DNA from: Bryopsis sp. KO-2023
Taxonomy: Eukaryota > Chlorophyta > Ulvophyceae > Bryopsidales > Bryopsidaceae
Assembly (NCBI GenBank): GCA_030272585.1
Contig: BSYQ01000010.1
Coordinates: 2,914,001-2,978,000, forward strand
Reading direction: 5' to 3'
DNA: 64,000 nucleotides
Positions 33,227-46,671 of the stretch are shown here, piece by piece (positions within the stretch are counted from its first letter, which is position 1; each line of letters begins with the position of its first letter). Below the pieces are notes generated by a model, which searched no databases, was not told where the DNA came from, and was given only the letters and a program-made list of their open reading frames with translations. The translations under genes were made by a program, and so were the position numbers.

Positions 33227-36200
33227 ATGAACGCGAGATACAGGAAAGAGCAAAAGCTTCAACGCTGGAACGAGTCTTCCATAAACGCCCCCCAGGAATA
33301 CGAGAGAAAGGTGAACGAGCGCGCCGGAATTTTGCCACGAAGGGCGGCGGCCGGAAAAATGCCCTTCAAATCCTTGCAGGATCTGATCACTAAAATCGAG
33401 AAACAAAAGCTCCATCGATCATGTTTTCTTTTATTGTTTTTTTTGTTTTTTTTGTTTTTTTTTTGGGGGGGGGGGAATCAAACCTGATAATGCCAACAAG
33501 AAAACTTCGATTATAAAAACTTGATGTTTTGTTCTGGCGTCAAATAGTGGATTTTGTATTGAAGTATTCATTTTTTTTCCATTTTTTTTTGCGAACAGCT
33601 CTTAGATATTAAACAGAATGGCGAATCGGGGATCAACCTTGCCAATGCCATCCAAGAATATCTGGGTGCAAAATCTGTGTATGCCCGGATCGAGCTTTTG
33701 AAAATTGTCATTAAAGCACTGAAGACAGCACAATGTCAGCAGGTAGTTTTTACACATTCATGACAAGAGCACCCGGGGGGGGGGGGCAGTTTGGGAGAAA
33801 AAAAAGGCAAAGCCTTCCCCAATCGACAATATATCGATCCCGGGGTGTGTTTTTTCAAGAAGCAATGCTTAGAAAAATTTGAAAAACTTTGTTGGATCGG
33901 TTTCGCAAGGGAGAAGTTTGCGATAGGATGGAATTTTGTGAAAAATGAATGAAAAGCGATGCAGGATTTGCTAATGGGCCATTGCAGTCCCATTAGAATT
34001 TTTTGCATTTAACCGGTTGTGGTGGAACCAGGAGGGCGAATTTTTCCGCTCGAGCCTGATGGTTTTCGGGGAGCTGCTGTTTGTGGAACATTCAAGGCAA
34101 ATGCACAAAGCTATCCTGTCATCAATGAAAAACTTTCCAGGTAAAATTGATGAACTTTTTTTTTTCTTCTGAATGTGGTGGTATTCCTGTCATTGCGATG
34201 ACTTAAGTATTTTTTTTTCTTCTTTTACTTTTTTGTTTTGTATATGCACAGGTTTGAATGAATTCATGGTGGGCTTAATTCGGGCTGCAATGATCAGAAG
34301 AGAGCATAATTCTGTAAGTCCTTGGGTTTTGTTGTATAATAATATTTGACAGCTGGTTCTTTTTCTTTAACAAATGTTTCCGCCAGAACTTTTGCAAGTC
34401 ATAAATTTGGCACGTCTTGTGCAAATTAACACTGTGTTGCAACTTTTTTTTCTCTTCACGATCTGACAATGCAGATATTTCTGGGTTTTTTTTAATTTAG
34501 AATGCATTGAGGGAACCCCTCCTTGCCAATACAGAAACCTTGCATTGTTTTGTTTTGTTTTGTTGTTTTGTTTTTTTTAATGTCAATCCAAATGACCCAA
34601 CAAAATACAAGCAAAGTGTGCCTGTGAAATGTGCAGAGGGAAAAAGGCCCCCCTATCGTTTGCTTGCTCGCTTGCTCTGCAGCGGACGGCTGGATGAGGT
34701 AAACACATGGAAGCTTCTCTCCTTCTTCTTCCACCCCATCCTCCTGAACAATTTAGTGAAAATTTTGTGCAAGCCTGTTCCATTTGCACGTAAAATTCGC
34801 ATCTGTAATGTACTGCAACGCCACCATTGGGTGGCAATCTGAGGTGTCATGGAGGGGTTCCCTCAGTGCCTCAGAAAAAAAAAAAACTAAAATAATATGG
34901 ATTGTCTGCCCGAGAATTTAAAAAATTCTGGTGAGAGAATCGAAATCGATTTCCGGTGGATCTGGCCCCACAGGACGCTAGCATCAGAAACATGCCTGTA
35001 CATCTGCGAAAGAATTCACAGCATTTTCGAAACAGCCGACATTCTCGCGGGGCAATTGGAGGAGGCCCAAGAGGGGGTTTCGTCGATATACACCATGGTG
35101 CAGAGATATAGAGAGGACATGATCGAAAAGGATGGCGAACTGGGGGGAAGGGCAATTTTCCAGATAGGCGCCACAATGATGAGGCTTTTACAGGTTAGTG
35201 TCCGATCGAGCCATCCAGATGCATTGATCGTTTCAGATTTTTCATCAGATTTTTCCCCATGCGATTTCTCGATCGGCAATTCGGTGTGCATTAAGGATCG
35301 ATGTGCAGCGTGACTGTTTGGCCAGGGAAGCGATGGCATCCGCTGGGGTGGCGTTGTTTTCGGCTGCTTGCCTGCCGGAGGTGAAACCTGATAACCTCGC
35401 TTACGTGTTGTCCGAAGGCCTCCTGTTTTGTGAGGATTCGCCGTTGGGTGGAAAAGTCATCCCGCCAACTGGGTAAGGGCTGATTTCTGGTTCTTATTCA
35501 CTCTTTAGCTTGCTTATTGATGCACCTGGGTTGTATTGCAAGAAAAGCTGTTAGGGATTTGGTAAAACAATTAACCACAGTGGGGGTGAGCTGTGTTTTC
35601 TCCGGAGGGGTTGAAGCTTGATAATCCAAGAAAAAATAAATAAAAAATCAAGAAGGTGATGAAATTGAGAATTTGAGCGGATAAGAACGTGCGTGGATAT
35701 TTGCAGGTATGGTGATCGGTGCTTGGGCATAGTGGAGCAGGGATTTGCTTCGGAGGGAACATCCTTGTTGAAAGAAATCAAAAATTTATCGGAATTTGGA
35801 CGAATCGGAGCGATCCGTGCCCTCGTGTCAGGGGTTTCCTTCGAGATACTGTGCCACCCACTGGTGCTGGAAAACTCTTCCACACAGTCAGGTTTGTTGT
35901 GAATGCGTCGACCCTCCTGGATTCGTAATGAGCAGGATAATGCTGGAAGGAAATGAGTGAGATGATGGGGGGGGGGAAGAGTGAGAAGAGAGTTTGATTG
36001 CATTTCATGGGGAAAACTGACACCCACATCCAGATGATTACCAGCTGCCGATTGTGATCAAATAAAATCATTCAAAGATGCTAAAGACGCCAGCTGTCGA
36101 TTATTCCAATATCTTTGCTTCCAACCAAAGCTGGAGGCAAAACTTCATTTTTCTTCTTGTGATATCAACTTGAAAAAAAAAAGGGACAGTTATATTATTG

Positions 36201-39200
36201 GATGCATGTGTGGTAGCATGATTAGATTAGATTTCCTCCTTTTTTTTCTCTTTTGGTTATGAAAAAAGGTTGCCCGCTGGCGCTGTCGCTGCGATTCTTG
36301 TGCGAGGAATTGAGCAAGCCGTCAGACTCCCACAATCGATATCATGTCCTCACCGCTGTCGTGCATTGCCTTCAAAGCTTCCGAACATCGTTGCAGAAGT
36401 TTGGACGCTCCGGACATCAACCATCGGAGACTCCGGAAGAGGTTGGTTTGGGAAAAAAAGGATATTTATATATTTTTATTCGTTTTTCGCTGCTTGTTTC
36501 TTCTTACAGAAAAAAGTAAAGTGTTTTTCCCCTGTTGAAAGAAAATGGAGTGGATGGTGTTCCCCTCGATACATTAGATCACACTTTATCAGTTTTTCTG
36601 GCAATTTGACCTTTATAATTTTTTTTTTAAATCGATTCCATCGGAGCACAATAGTTCCTCAAAAAAATAGGGGCTGATCACATGTCATGAAAAATAAGAC
36701 GAAAAAAAAAACATTTTTTGACTGTCAGGAGTCGATAAATGCTGGGTCTGACATGGGGGATGAGCTTCTGTGCATCTCTTTGGGCGATGATCACGACGGT
36801 GAAAATGAGAAGCCGGAAGCTTCCATAAACCCTCCGTTCATATCCAAATCGGATTGCGACCTTTCCATCGGAGTGATCTGGCGGCATCTGGAAGACCCCA
36901 TGCCACAAACGGAACAAGTCGTTTTCGAAGCTTTCGAAATCCTCCTGGATATCCTGACTATGCAAGAAGCCCTTGTGGAAAACACGGAAGGTGGGCACTG
37001 CATCACCACTCTATTGCATGATCTTCGGACCTTTTCACTTTTTTTTTGACAAGAATCTATCTCACTCTTTTGCTGTCGGCTCCTCTTTGATTTTTTTGAT
37101 GGGGTGCTCAGATATGCCCCGCCGGGATGAGTTAATGGAGGTGATTTCCCGCCGGCTTTTGGAATTTAGCGATTCCAAGAAGGGAAAGTATACCTCACTG
37201 ACAGCTTTGGTCCGGAGGGTGGGTGGGAAATCGCTCTTGGTCTACGTTCCCGATCTGGTCGATCAAGTTTTTCGAGCTTTCCAGGAATCGTCGGTGTGCA
37301 GGGCAGCCAGCCTTTTCCTCAAAATTCTGCTCAGTGATTTGCTGATGGAATCCCGCTCTGAAAAAAAACATGGTGAGAGGAGGTAACCGACGTGTGGCAT
37401 TTTGATGTGTCAAAATATTTTTCGGATTGCTTATATATATAAATACATTGAATTGAATTGGAAGTATTTTACACAATGCCAAAATGCCGAGTGCAGCCTG
37501 TTCACGGAAATGTGTTATATGCTATATATATATACGTATATACATCTTTTTTTTTCTGGAAATGAACAATAAATTCTCTCAAGACACCAGAAAAAAAGAC
37601 CTTTCCAATTATTATCCTACCTCATGGATGACCTCCACTCTTTCTTAACAATCTTTGACATTTAATCGTAATTCCCACAGTTTGGGCAGATCATTTCACT
37701 CTTTTTTCTTTCCCTCATCATATTTTTTCAGCAAAAAGTGGGGAAGCCCTCTGGCGTGAAAGCTGGTCTGGAGCGCTGTTGAACGGGTTGATGAACAAAT
37801 CCGAAAAAGTCAGAATAAACATCGCCACTTATGTCGTTCCAGCTATTTTGGAGCTGGACGAAATGAGTCTAATTTTTTTGGTCCATCAAATACTGGATGC
37901 TGATAAAGAAACGGCCGGTAAGGAAAAAATTAACTGTGCGGATAAAATCAAATATAATTAGATATTATATAATCAAACGCACCTAATTTTATTTTTTGTT
38001 GTTGTGATCCCTTGAATTTGAAACTGAATGCCTCATGTAGCCGGACTACTGTGTCTAATGTCTGACATGGGAGTATTGCATTCTTGTACATAAGGTCAAA
38101 CCCTGCAAATGTTGCCCTTTGAACAAAAATGTAATGGAAATATGTTGATATATATCCGTCAATTATCGTACTCCACTATGGAAAAGCCATTTCATCATTT
38201 CATAAAGCATTGATTTCTTAAAACTGAAATCAGAGATGGGCACAGTCTTTGCATGATGACTCCAGTGTTTTTTTTTCTTCTTCTGATTTTTTTTCTGGAT
38301 TTGTTTAGCTGGAGGGGACTCGCTGTCCAGTGAACAGCTGGGTGCGTTGCTTGCGCTGCTGAGGGTTGGGCGAAAGTTGAATTTGCTTCCCAGTTTGGAT
38401 GCCATCGTCGACAATCCGGGATGCATTTTGAACGTCCCTTTTTCTGCTTTGAAAAGAGCCATTTTCCATGAATCTGAAGATCTCCATGTGAACGCTCTCG
38501 AGTTGGCTTGCATTCATCCAAAGTAAGATTTTTTCGTTCCATTTTATATATATTTTGGAGGGCTTTGTTTCCTTTTGATACGTTTTCTCACTCTTGCCGG
38601 ATTGGATATGACATTTGCAAGCCGGTGTTCGACTCATGCCTTTTTTTAATTTTTGCTTTGGTATTATTAAGCCATACCTGTTTCGTTACTAATCCATTCC
38701 AAAAAACGTTAATTATGGAGCGTTCCCTGTAATATTTTTTTTTGTTTTCTGATTTTTCTGTTTCGTTTTCTCTGTACAGGGGAACTGCGCTCCCCGATGT
38801 TACAGATTTGAAAATCGTTTTGCATGCCGTTCGGGTCGGAGGCCGCTCCACTCCACAGAACACCAGGCACAAGTTCGTGACCCTCATCGGAAATTTTCTG
38901 AAACGAATGCTGGTCGCCCTGAATGCCAAACTGGTGGGAAAGACTCAAAGGATCGAATACAGAAACGGTGGGTGAATTCTCCCTCTTATGCAAAAAAAAA
39001 GAGTGTAAAAAAAAAAAGCGGTAAAAAAAATGAGTGAGACATGTAAAATAGTAGACATGCCAAAACTTGGGAGGGCGTCTGTGTTTCTCTTCTTTTCTTT
39101 TTTCTTGTTTGTTTCTGGTGGTGGGGTTGTTTTTATTTATATTTTCATAGGGATTTTGTGGATTTCGAAAGTTTCATATGTAGCAATGTTGCAAGTGAGT

Positions 39201-42200
39201 GGGATGGGCCCTTGAGGAGATTTTCTTTATATTTTTTTGGGGGGGGGCGTTGAGGTGGTCGATCAAAGGATAGATCGAAAGCCACTGCTCTGGTGGCCTC
39301 CGCCATCATGTCTTCCTGCCGTTCCGAAGGCGATTGGATTGATCCAGACGACCAAGAAGCCGAAACTGAAGCCATTCGACGGTCGGAAGCATTCATGCAA
39401 GAATTCACCAGGATATGCTTGCTCAACCTTTACCCAGGGGCCCCGTTTCAACGCAAGGTGCAAATGTTTTCACTTGACCAGATGTCTGAGGGGACTTTGT
39501 TTTGCTAGTATGGAATCTTCACAATCCAGCTTGCAGGATTAAAAAATAAAATAAGAATTTTCTATCTAAGATCTTTTGATTCTACTTCCACTGTGGTAGG
39601 CTCGATCACTCCCCTCCCCCCATTTTTGTTATTAATTAATGCAAAATTGTGTTTAATTTCCCCCCCCAGCCGCAAAAAATAAATCCAGAACCTATGGTTC
39701 ATCTGGGAGGAGCTGAACGTTTTTTTTTTAAATCTTTTTCTTTGTTGTTGTCAGGTTATGGCGATGGAGCTGCTCTCAACGGTGCTGTCACACTGGTCGA
39801 AGGAAACCTGGGTGGAGAAGCCGTTCGGCGGAATGGCACGGCATTCCAATGGCATCACGATCAAATTCCAGCCCTTCTGCCCAGGATTCTTAGGGCCAGG
39901 GACTATCGAGGTGGATCTTCTGTTCTATTGGGTTTCTTTTTTTTACCACTGCAGTTTTTTCTTGATATGAAGAGAAAAAAAAAACGCTCTCCAGTAGCAA
40001 ACAGTTTTTCTTTTTTTTGACAATCGTCACAGGTTTTCGCCCTGACTTTTTCTGTCTGACATAGAGTATGTGCCAGTCATTTTTGTCCTGCTGATTCCCC
40101 CCCTCTTTATTTTCTTTTTTTCTTTTCCTGTGTAAGCATTTGTCTTGTTTTTGATTGGGTTTTTTTTGCATGGTAGATTTTATTGGGTGCTGCTGTTGAT
40201 TCATGGGATCAGTTGAGATCAGGGGCTGTCGATTGCCTGATGCATTTCCCTGCTCCCTTTCCTGGGCTGGATTCGGCAGAAAAAATGAAAACGTTGATTT
40301 CATGGACCTGTCAGCTCATCAGCAGCCCCAGGTAAAAAACAATAAAAAAAAAGCTGATAAAAGAGCTGAAAGAAAAGGAGAAAAGAAGAAAATGAACCTT
40401 TTTTACGGAGGCAATGACAGGGAAAAGATGAAGAATAACCATGTGTGGGCTATTTGTGCCTTTTGTTTTCTTTTTCAATCTTTTTGCCCTCTTTTGACGA
40501 TTTTTGACTTATTTTTGGTGGGGTGGGCAAGACAGACTGAGGGAGAGCGATTCCGGTGCGAGGCTGCTGATTTTGTTGTACAAGAAATATGCATGCGGCC
40601 TCGGTTGGGAAATTGAATGCCACCCTGCAATGACCGTAGCCAGTCAGACTCCCAACACTAATGGTGGCTTCAATGCTTCTCTGACGTTTTTGGAATCCAT
40701 GTGCTCTTGGCTCGAAAGAAACGTGTCGAAAGGTGATCCTTCAATTTTTTTTCAACTGTCGGGGGCGTTGGAAGTGGCCTTAATCGTTTTGCTCGATCAA
40801 CTGTTCAAAAGTAAATAGGAATGTTGAGGGGCGGAATTCTGAGTGGATGGTGTTTCGGGGTTTTCTTAGGTAAAGAGGATTTGCTGGGTCAATGCGAGGA
40901 GAGTTTGGCGCACGGGGTGGTTCTGACGCTGAGATATGCAATCGAGGTTGCAAAATGGACTTCGTTGTCTGAGCAGCAAGCCGACCTGATCGGGAAATTC
41001 ATCGACCGGCTCTTGGCGGCTTTGCAAGAAGGGGCTGACCTGTGTCTGACTGTTTTATCCAATCAGGTGATCCTGCCATGCACAAAATGCATCAGCTTTC
41101 TGGACGGATTCCGGTTATGGAAACCTCCATCATGTGGAAATTAAGGTTCATTCGCTCATCCGCCTCCTGATCTTTTTTTTCTTTGTAGGATTTGCGTTTA
41201 TTTTTATAGAAAAACTTGCATCATATGATGATAAATATTGAAATAAAAACTTATTCCCTCAGGATATTTAGTGGCATGTCTTTGTTAGATGATGGCAAGC
41301 ATGGGTGCCGAGGATATCGATATGCAGAATGAGGCCTTGGAGGAAGAAGAAGAAGAGGAAGAGTGTGGGGTTCTTGGACCGACAGCCAGAATATTATCCA
41401 CTGGCACCTGGTTGACCATGAAAGAAATCTCTGCATTGCTAGGAACCATGGCCAGGGTCATACCGATGGAAGGTGATTTTCAATTGCAAGTCAATGATTA
41501 ATTTTCTTCAAAACGCTCTCATCATCATGTGTTTTCATTTGAGCTAGTTTTCCTCTGTGCATCATAAGTGTGGAGGCATTTCGTTTCTTGTTTGGATAGG
41601 CATCCGCAGTCTTGTTCAACACCCATCCTTATCAGAAACTATACGGCAGGGGCTTTTTGCAAACTGAGGTTTTCTTCAACTGGTGAAGAAAACCAGTTCC
41701 TTAAAAGAGATTGTGGTGTTTGGGTAGGCGAAGGCATCGATGGCGATCACGTGCTCTTGACGGCTTCTCACCTAGACGTCATCGGTCGTCATTTCATGAC
41801 GGCTCTGATTCGGATGAAACACAACGGCGCCGTGGACAAGACGGGGGTAGGATTCCAGGAATTGTGCAAACGATTGCTGCAGTGTGGGGATCAAGACAAG
41901 CAACGGCTGCCGTCGAAATGGATGGATGCTCTGTTTTCGAGGATTCTCGAAAAAGGGCAGTCGAGGGACGACATCGTTCGCAGGAGCGGCGGTTTGCCAT
42001 TTGCACTGGATGCGATTTTCACGGCGGAACCTCATAACATTCCAAAGGTAGCGCCAAAAGCCCCTTCTCCCAAAAACGCCCTCCAGTTTTCAGGGGTTTT
42101 GATCCGTGGAAATGATGAAAGCCTGTTTTCGTTTTCAATGCATGCGCAAAGCGATTATAACACAGCACAGAACTCACCCCTTCCAAACGCGCGTGAAAGA

Positions 42201-45200
42201 TCGTGATAAAAAACCAGAAAACTTGGAAAGGAAACACGTCTTCAAGGTCCCACAGTGTGTGGCTCCGTTCAGATTCTCCTTCCTCGAGGTCTGAAACGCC
42301 TGCTGGAAATCTCCGCCGATTGCGCTGAGGAGCCCTGGACTCGCACCCACGCTCTCAACTCATTGCGGCACGTTTTCAACGACAAAGCTCTCGCAACAGA
42401 TGCCGCTGCTTTCTTTGCGGAGGGGGTGTGCGTTTGCGTTGGCGGACTTTCGGATGTCTGCTGGGAAGTTAGAAACGCCGCCGCCCTTTGTTTCACTGCT
42501 CTGACGACTCGAATGGTGGGGTATAAAAACGTCGCGGCCAGCGGCGCCGCCAGGAAGTCCATCTCTGCGTTCGAATTCTTCGAAAGGTAGGCTGCAAGGA
42601 AATCCCCAACCACTTTTCAACGAACCTTGGTACTATCCTCCGCCCTTCTTTGCATGAATGCACAATTAAAGAACGCCAAATCTGGATCATCATTCTTTCC
42701 TCTGCTTTTCCAAAAGGTACCCATCCCTTCATGCATTTCTACGCGACAATCTCCAGTCCGCCACTCAACAGCTGTTGTCCACCCCGACCAAAGTTCCTCC
42801 TTCTTTGGCACCCGTTTTGCTGCTGCTGGCTCGATTGCTGCCGTCTGTCAGACCCCATGCCATCAACGCCTCCACCGCCATACCATCCCATTTGATTCCA
42901 GTTGTTCGGAGATGCACTGGGACTCCACACATGGCAGTTCGAATACTGGCAGCAAGATCACTGGTCCCCCTTGTCAGCAGCGACGATCTCCATGGCTTCG
43001 TTATGTCAGTCATGGAACAGACACCTTCACAGGTGGGCCCTCTGTCGCATTCCCCAACCTTGTCATACTGGCGAAATTGGCTCGGGGGAGGATTTCGTGA
43101 GTGACTTCCTTTTTTTCCCTCAATGATTCGGACACAACAGAAATCATCACTGTGCTTGGATTGCCGAGGGCTTCCTTTCAAATTTAAAGAAAAAGCTGGA
43201 GGTTTTCTTACTGAGAAGGGGACTGCTGTCTCGTTTTGCTCGATCAAGGATGGTGGTGCCTTTCCGGACAGCAACTTGACCCATGGGAATCTATTGACGC
43301 TGCGAACGCTGCTGGCATTCACCGATGCATCGCCCTCTGTACACAAGATTCAACCAAACTTGTTGAGAGCTCTGGAGGAAAGAATCTGGCTGCTCCAGAA
43401 ACCGAACATCGCCTGTGGGATTCGGCTAGAGTACGTCCGGATATTGATGGTGGTGTTTTCTGAGGGTGCCCAGAATTTAGCGGAGGCTTTGAAAGATTTT
43501 GGATCGAGGGTCATAGCCGCTCTGGACGACGTGATTGAAAATGCAGAGAGTTGGAATCGAGTGGTGGACCCGATGACTGCTCTCTGGCTCAAGGTGGGAA
43601 GCTGCCTGTTCATGTTAAATGCGGTACTGTTTCGCATTCCTGAAAAGGGGAGGTGGGGGAACTTCTACAGGAGTTTTAAAGTAAAACGGATTGAATGCTA
43701 GCTGACTCTCCCCCCCCCCGAAAAAAATAAAAAATAATCCTTTTGGGAAAGGAATTGGCAGAAGATCAAACCGGAGACAAAGGGCAAAATGGTGAACTTG
43801 CAAGTGGTGATGTTCCGACAGGAAGCACCACATGCTTGTACGTAGTTTGGAAAGAGTCCAGAGGGTTTTGTTTAAAATACTTGCCTGTTTGTTATCAATA
43901 CAGGAGTGCGCGAAATTAAGGTTTGGACCGGTTGCATATTACGGCTCCAGCTTATGGAGCGACAGACATTCGTTGGAAAGAGCCCTGGGCAGTCCAGTGT
44001 ACGAAATCCAAGTTGCAGTGTTGAAATCCCTATCTAGAAATCACGTTCTATTAAAGGGGGCCTGCCCTAAGGAAACGCTATTCTGGATGAGGGACGCTCT
44101 AGTGGGGCTGCTGCAAACTGTGACTAATCCCAAGGTGAGCGATGCTTCGATTTTCTTCCCCCTTTTGTTTGGCTCGTTTTTTCTTGAATCTGTTGGAGGG
44201 TGTTCACTTCTGGCTGGAGGACTGAAAAAAAAAAAAAAAACGAAAAGAAAGCAGAGAGAAAACTGATGGGAATGAAAATTTCTGTCTGTTGTTTTGGCAT
44301 TTTTGCCTACCCCACGCCACATCAGCAAGGTCAAAAAGCCTGCTAACCATTTAGAATTCATTATACTGTGCACTTTCTCGTAATTCCAACTGATGTTCAT
44401 TAGGTGCTCCGAAGAGTTCTGGAGCTGCTGACGTGTGTTCTTGAAAAAGCACCAACAAACTCCTCATTTCAAAATCCCCAATCCGAGTGGGAAATCACCT
44501 CACGAATTCTGACCTCCAAGGGTGGACCCATCAATGTTCGAATGAGTGCTGTGGAGTGTGCGGGGCAAGCTGGCCGGTGCCTTCTGAACATCCACTTGCA
44601 AGAAAAAAACATCCGTTCCGTCAGGGAAATCGTTGGGCGATTTGCGGAGTATTTGTCATGGTGGAGCCGGCCTCAATGCTCGATCGATTTGAGACTGGCG
44701 GTGGTGGGCATGTTGAAATCCTCAGAAATTCTGAAGGTGAGCGTGTGGGTGCCACCTGTGGATTGCTGTACGTATCATGGCCTGTTGGTGCAGTGAGGGG
44801 GGTGTTTGATTTCATTGAACGGACAAAGAAACATGATTTCTGTTGATCTTTTTTCCCCATAAATTAAGAAAAATATTAACAATTTAATGGCGAGTTTGTT
44901 TAACAATTGAAATTTAAATTTAAAAAAAAGAATGTTTGCAAAGTCGGCTTTCAAATGCCATCGTCTTTTTGTTCCACTTTTAACTTTTTGGTTAAAGGAT
45001 TGTATTTTATTATATTTTATATTGAGATCGTTGGCTTGATGTTGTGTTTTGCAGGTCCCTGTGGATATGGGGGGCGATGGGTTGGTTAGGATATGGTTTT
45101 CTGCTCTGGACCTGTTGGAGGATGAAGAACAGTCAGTCAGGGAACGGTGTGCCGGAGTGGTTGCGAAATATTTGGATTTTGCAGATGGTATGATATTGCA

Positions 45201-46361
45201 TTTGTTTTTTTTCCCAAAATATTTTCACTTGGTTTTCAATATTTACTATTTTTTGGGAAGGAGCCATGGCAGGGCCAAAGAACATGCACAAATGCAACCT
45301 TTTTGCATTGAAATTCCCCTGGAGTTTTTTTCTTTGTTTTTTTTTCCCTGGACGAATGGATTTTATTGCTGTTGACTTCACCAGCTCGGTGTAAAACCCT
45401 TAAGGGGGTGGCGTTGCATGTCTGAAACTTATTTGGTTCGAATGTCAGAAACTCATGGACCAAGAGATGGGCTGCATGCAGAAGCGGTGGTTCGGGAAGC
45501 TGTGAAAACACTGGTGAACAAATTCGGAACAAACTCAGAATTGATCAAGAGCATGTTGGATTGGGTAGTCGACCCCTCAAAAAATCACGAGGTAAGACTG
45601 ACACAGAATCAACCTGTCTGTTTTTGTCGGAATTTCAGAAAGGTAATGCTTACATTCCTGTGTGTCGACAAAACTTTGGAGGGCTGTGAACCACCCAACA
45701 CTGAATCGCTCAAGTTAATGATTTTTTTTTCTTCTTCTTCTTTTTTCTTCTGACCGTCTTCATTTTAAAATCAAAATATTGACAGGAGGAAATTCGGCAG
45801 CCTTCTCCGAGTGGTGTATCCGTTCCAATCCCTGGAATCGTGAGAAAAATGTTCGACAAAGAACTGGACAATGACCACCAGGAGCCTTTGCTACGCAGCC
45901 AGCTTGCTGCCCGCAACATCCCTAGGTTTCTGACTAACCCAGGGAATAAAATCGAATCTCTTTACCAATCCTGGCAGAAAGAGGTGGCTGCCCACCTGGA
46001 TCGCTTGGTGAACGAAATCGAAGGCCTTGGCAATTCGGCTTGGGTGGGGGGTGCGACGAACCATCCTCATTTTTTCGTGCCAATGTATAGAGTTTTGTTA
46101 GGATTGTGGGTGGCTGCCGATGTCTCTGAGTTGAAGGATGTAGTGGGAAAGGGTTTGGTCAGACTGGTGGAAAAAGTTGTTGATGGAAGAGTCAGTGTGC
46201 ACCCGATTTTGGGAAATCTGTTGGCATGCGTGTTGGAGAGATATGAAAGCGGAAGTGGGAATGCGATCGTACCAGTAGAGGTTTCGAAAGACTCCGTGAA
46301 GGCTCTATTGGATGATCAATTTGATCCAAAATTTGATCCAATCTTTTTGGGAGATTTGTAG
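33227..46361 (+). CDS. THADA: THADA/Trm732-like protein (about 29 exons, about 2,150 aa)
   Basis: Large ARM/HEAT-repeat protein. The yeast orthologue Trm732 partners the Trm7/FTSJ1 methyltransferase for 2'-O-methylation of tRNA position 32. Landmarks in order are YGDRCLGIVEQGF (35.7 kb), SHNRYHVLTAVVHCLQSF (36.3), KYTSLTALVRRVGGKSLL (37.2), LLNLYPGAPFQRK (39.4), GTWLTMKEISALLGTMARV (41.4, DUF2428), DDIVRRSGGLPFALDAIF (41.97), EPWTRTHALNSLRHVFNDKA (42.3), SDVCWEVRNAAALCFTALTT (42.45), AVRILAARSLVPLV (42.9) and EPLLRSQLAARNIPRFL (45.9). Most junctions were phase-checked; poorly resolved are exon 1 (33227 to about 33.41 kb), exon 3 and the starts near 43.2 and 43.8 kb. Length fits the family (human 1,953). 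An acidic Glu run precedes the DUF2428 motif at about 41340. Confidence 0.92.
33448..33475 (+). repeat. T(n)G(n) tract in THADA intron 1
   Basis: Blocks of T interspersed with G, then T10 directly followed by a long G run. Confidence 0.75.
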
Positions 46362-46671
46362 CTGGTGCAAAGGCGAAACACTCGGAAGAAAGAGTGGGTG
46401 GGGTGGGGATGCAGAAAGTCTTTTCACTTTTTGACAGGGAAATCGATGTTCAATTAGGAAACTATTATCATTGTTTGTCTTCGTGAGGTCAGCAAAGGGA
46501 TATGCTGGCCAAATTGCAGTGAAACTGGGGAAATTAGTGGCACTCGCTTTTTTCATTAAAGGAAAAATTTCAGTGTAAGGCTCACATGACATTTTCTGAA
46601 AAGACGCCATGACATGTATGGTTGGTTGATGGAAAAAGACACGAAACGATTCTTTCTGCCCCCTTCTGTGT